This document shows, one piece after another, positions 62,209 to 64,000 of a stretch of DNA of 64,000 nt. The position numbers and the translations under genes are program-made. The stretch is from Aerococcus kribbianus (lineage in GTDB: Bacteria > Bacillota > Bacilli > Lactobacillales > Aerococcaceae): NCBI RefSeq assembly GCF_026805545.1, contig NZ_JAPRFR010000001.1, forward strand, positions 310,001 through 374,000, in the 5' to 3' direction. Within the stretch, counting starts at the first letter, position 1; every line of letters starts with the position of its first letter. Under the pieces are notes generated by a model, which did not search any database, was not told the DNA's origin, and was given only the letters and a program-made list of their open reading frames with translations.

Positions 62209-63332
62209 TAATAGCTCCCTCCTTCGTCGCTAGTATTGGCGTTGGCTTCACTCTCTACTTTAGCTTGGGCTTTTTTTCCTTGCCCTTTTGCCAGTAATTT
62301 TTCAATCACATAACGAATGGCTACAAAGAAAATAATCAATGCGGTGATGATACTAACAATCTCAAAAGGAATTCCTGCGCCTGTTTGCATATTAAGTCCC
62401 CCAATTTGTAGGGCAGAAAATAGAATGGCGGCTAGTAAAATTCCTAGGGGCGTTCCAGCACCCAATAAAGAAACAGCCATACCATCAAAACCAATGGCCA
62501 GATTCGCACTTTGAACGAAGAAGTTTTGATAAGTACCTAAGCCTTCAACCACACCTGCCAATCCGGCAAAAACACCAGATAAGACCATAGAAATAATTAT
62601 AGTTTGCTTACTTGACATCCCCGCATATTCAGAAGCAAAAGGATTCATTCCCACTGAACGAATCTCAAATCCTAAGCTAGTTTTCTTAAGGATGATCCAA
62701 ATAACAACTAGAGCAATAAGTGCTAAAAATAATCCCAGGTTAACACGTGATCCCCCAAAGAACCGAGACAATCCTAAGACGCGTAAGCTAGCAGATTCAC
62801 TCACCATAATAGAGGAATCGACGGAATTACGATAAGTCTCCGGCCAAATATTTTGCAAAATATAAGTAGAGGAATAGAGAATAATATAGTTCATCATAAT
62901 CGTGACAATGACTTCAGAAGTACCAAAATAAGCTCTTAAAACCCCGGGAACCGCTGCAGTTAGAGCCCCTGCAAGGGCACCAATCAAGACACAGGCGGGA
63001 AGTAAAACAGCCCTAGGAAGATCAGGAAAGGCTAAGGCAAACCAAACAGAGGCTACCCAGCCAGCTAAGGCTTGCCCAGATAAACCAATATTGAAGAAGC
63101 CCGCCGCTGAAGCCACTGCAAAACCGATAGCCGTAAAAATTAAAGGACTAGCTTGTCGTAAGACTTCACCAAAAGCACGCGTCGTTCCAAAAGCACCTTG
63201 GATCAAAGAAGAATACCCAGCCACCGGATTAAAACCAAAAATAAGCATAATCAAGGCACCGGCGAAAAGACCACATATAACGGCAATAATTGGTACCATT
63301 ACTTCTCTAATTTTTGTATTTTTATTGGTCAT
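62208..63332 (-). CDS. Nucleoside-type (BMP family) ABC transporter permease, first subunit
   Basis: The 374-residue permease is of the NupP/YufP type, with membrane segments throughout and the marks AAGFFNIGLSGQALAGW and GFEIRSVGMNPFASEYAGMS. The C-terminal tail (KGQGKKAQAKVESEANANTSDEGG) is polar and likely flexible. The ATPase gene overlaps its start by 11 nt. Confidence 0.92.
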   Translation of the reverse strand: MTNKNTKIREVMVPIIAVICGLFAGALIMLIFGFNPVAGYSSLIQGAFGTTRAFGEVLRQASPLIFTAIGFAVASAAGFFNIGLSGQALAGWVASVWFALAFPDLPRAVLLPACVLIGALAGALTAAVPGVLRAYFGTSEVIVTIMMNYIILYSSTYILQNIWPETYRNSVDSSIMVSESASLRVLGLSRFFGGSRVNLGLFLALIALVVIWIILKKTSLGFEIRSVGMNPFASEYAGMSSKQTIIISMVLSGVFAGLAGVVEGLGTYQNFFVQSANLAIGFDGMAVSLLGAGTPLGILLAAILFSALQIGGLNMQTGAGIPFEIVSIITALIIFFVAIRYVIEKLLAKGQGKKAQAKVESEANANTSDEGGSY

Positions 63333-64000
63333 TTGTCGTCACCTCCACGCCTTGGCTTTCTGCTCGCGCTTTTTCCAAAGAAGAGCCTGCCATCAATAAG
63401 CCTAATTCTTCTTTGTTAGTATCTTCAGCCTTAACAATTCCGGCTACATGTCCATCATGAATAACAGCAATTCGATCAGATAGGTTTAATATTTCATCAA
63501 GTTCAAAGCTCACTAACAAGATAGCTTTCCCTTGGTCACGCTGATCAATTAGCCGACGATGAATATTGGATATGGCGCCGACATCCAAGCCCCGAGTCGG
63601 TTGAGCAGCAATAATAAATTGTGCATCACGATCTAACTCACGGGCAATAATCGCTTTTTGTTGGTTCCCACCTGACAAGGACCGCATAGTATTTTCAACT
63701 GAAGTGGTTCGAACGTCAAAATCGTTGATTAATTTTTCAGCGTTACTCGTCATCGCCTTATCATTTAAGAAACCATGTTTGCTAAAGGGGGCTTGGTAAT
63801 AAGTCTGCAATGCTAGGTTTTCTGTAACTGTCATGTCTAAGATAGAACCATATTTTTGTCGGTCTTCAGGAATGTGCGACAAACCCTTTTCAGTAATTTG
63901 TCGTGGTTTTAACTTGGTCAACTCTTGACCAGCTAACTGAATGCTACCAGACTCAACCTTGGTTAAACCTGCCAAAGCATAGACCAATTCAGATTGACCG
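63322..64000 (-). CDS. Nucleoside-type ABC transporter ATP-binding protein (partial, N-terminal part off the window)
   Basis: The last 226 or so codons of an ATPase with two nucleotide-binding domains (RbsA/NupO/MglA family). The frame is open to the window edge (..GQSELVYALAG). The visible second domain has the signature LSGGNQQKAIIARELD, a degenerate Walker B FIIAAQPTRGLDVGAI and a LLVSFELDEILNLSDRIAV region. The missing part should hold the first domain. Confidence 0.9.
   Translation of the reverse strand, partial: GQSELVYALAGLTKVESGSIQLAGQELTKLKPRQITEKGLSHIPEDRQKYGSILDMTVTENLALQTYYQAPFSKHGFLNDKAMTSNAEKLINDFDVRTTSVENTMRSLSGGNQQKAIIARELDRDAQFIIAAQPTRGLDVGAISNIHRRLIDQRDQGKAILLVSFELDEILNLSDRIAVIHDGHVAGIVKAEDTNKEELGLLMAGSSLEKARAESQGVEVTTNDQ

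Overview
The window looks like the chromosome of a low-GC Lactobacillales bacterium. The Aerococcaceae (Aerococcus or a close relative) are the best guess. Supporting traits are a class III fructose-bisphosphatase, MurT-GatD, EpuA behind MurA, CtsR, CggR and cre-type (CcpA) control signals, and separate Arg(CCG) and Leu(GAG) tRNA genes with no encoded CCA. The genus is inferred from gene content and is not proven. No rRNA, CRISPR array, intact prophage or insertion sequence is visible.

Layout. 1-10.7 kb: ssrA (tmRNA), a GPH sugar symporter divergent from a TetR-type regulator, a histidine phosphatase, fbp, an AraC-type regulator, then secG-est-rnr-smpB on the minus strand. 10.7-19.1 kb: an oligopeptide uptake locus (oppBCDF plus two oppA genes), interrupted by an oppositely oriented DUF3899-like gene. 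19.3-26.9 kb: the lower-glycolysis cluster cggR-gap-pgk-tpiA-gpmI-eno, with a recognisable CggR operator and leader. 27-28.4 kb: clpP under a CtsR box, then tRNA-Arg followed by a 290-bp direct-repeat scar that looks like the remains of a site-specific integration. 28.4-36.5 kb: epuA, murA, upp, tsaC, prmC, prfA and tdk (minus), divergent from murT-gatD (plus). 36.6-47.5 kb: AI-2E family protein, 6-phosphogluconolactonase and flavin reductase, a tandem array of structured repeats, an EIIA-Glc-like protein, uppP, a phosphodiesterase, a likely small RNA, a glyoxalase-fold protein, tRNA-Leu, a frameshifted sprT, and tex. 47.6-54.1 kb: a yybP-ykoY (Mn2+) riboswitch with its P-type ATPase, glutathione reductase, a papain-like protein and an O-antigen-ligase-like protein. 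54.3-64 kb: argS, a second EIIA with a cre site, an amino-acid-type ABC transporter (one permease frameshifted) linked to a UroD/MtaA-like protein, and a nucleoside-type ABC transporter that runs off the window.

The most unusual content is a family of about 120-nt repeats with strongly self-complementary, compensating arms. Five full units and one partial lie in tandem at 39,515-40,190. Further whole or deleted copies lie downstream of oppF, argS and the nucleoside transporter genes. The arms vary in sequence but keep their pairing, so the fold rather than the sequence seems to be kept. Each full unit opens with a Shine-Dalgarno-like motif and a start codon. Second is an orphan transcription unit at 43,241-43,402 that has its own promoter and terminator and several hairpins but no protein.

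All function calls come from reading the sequence and from knowledge of the protein families. No database search was run.
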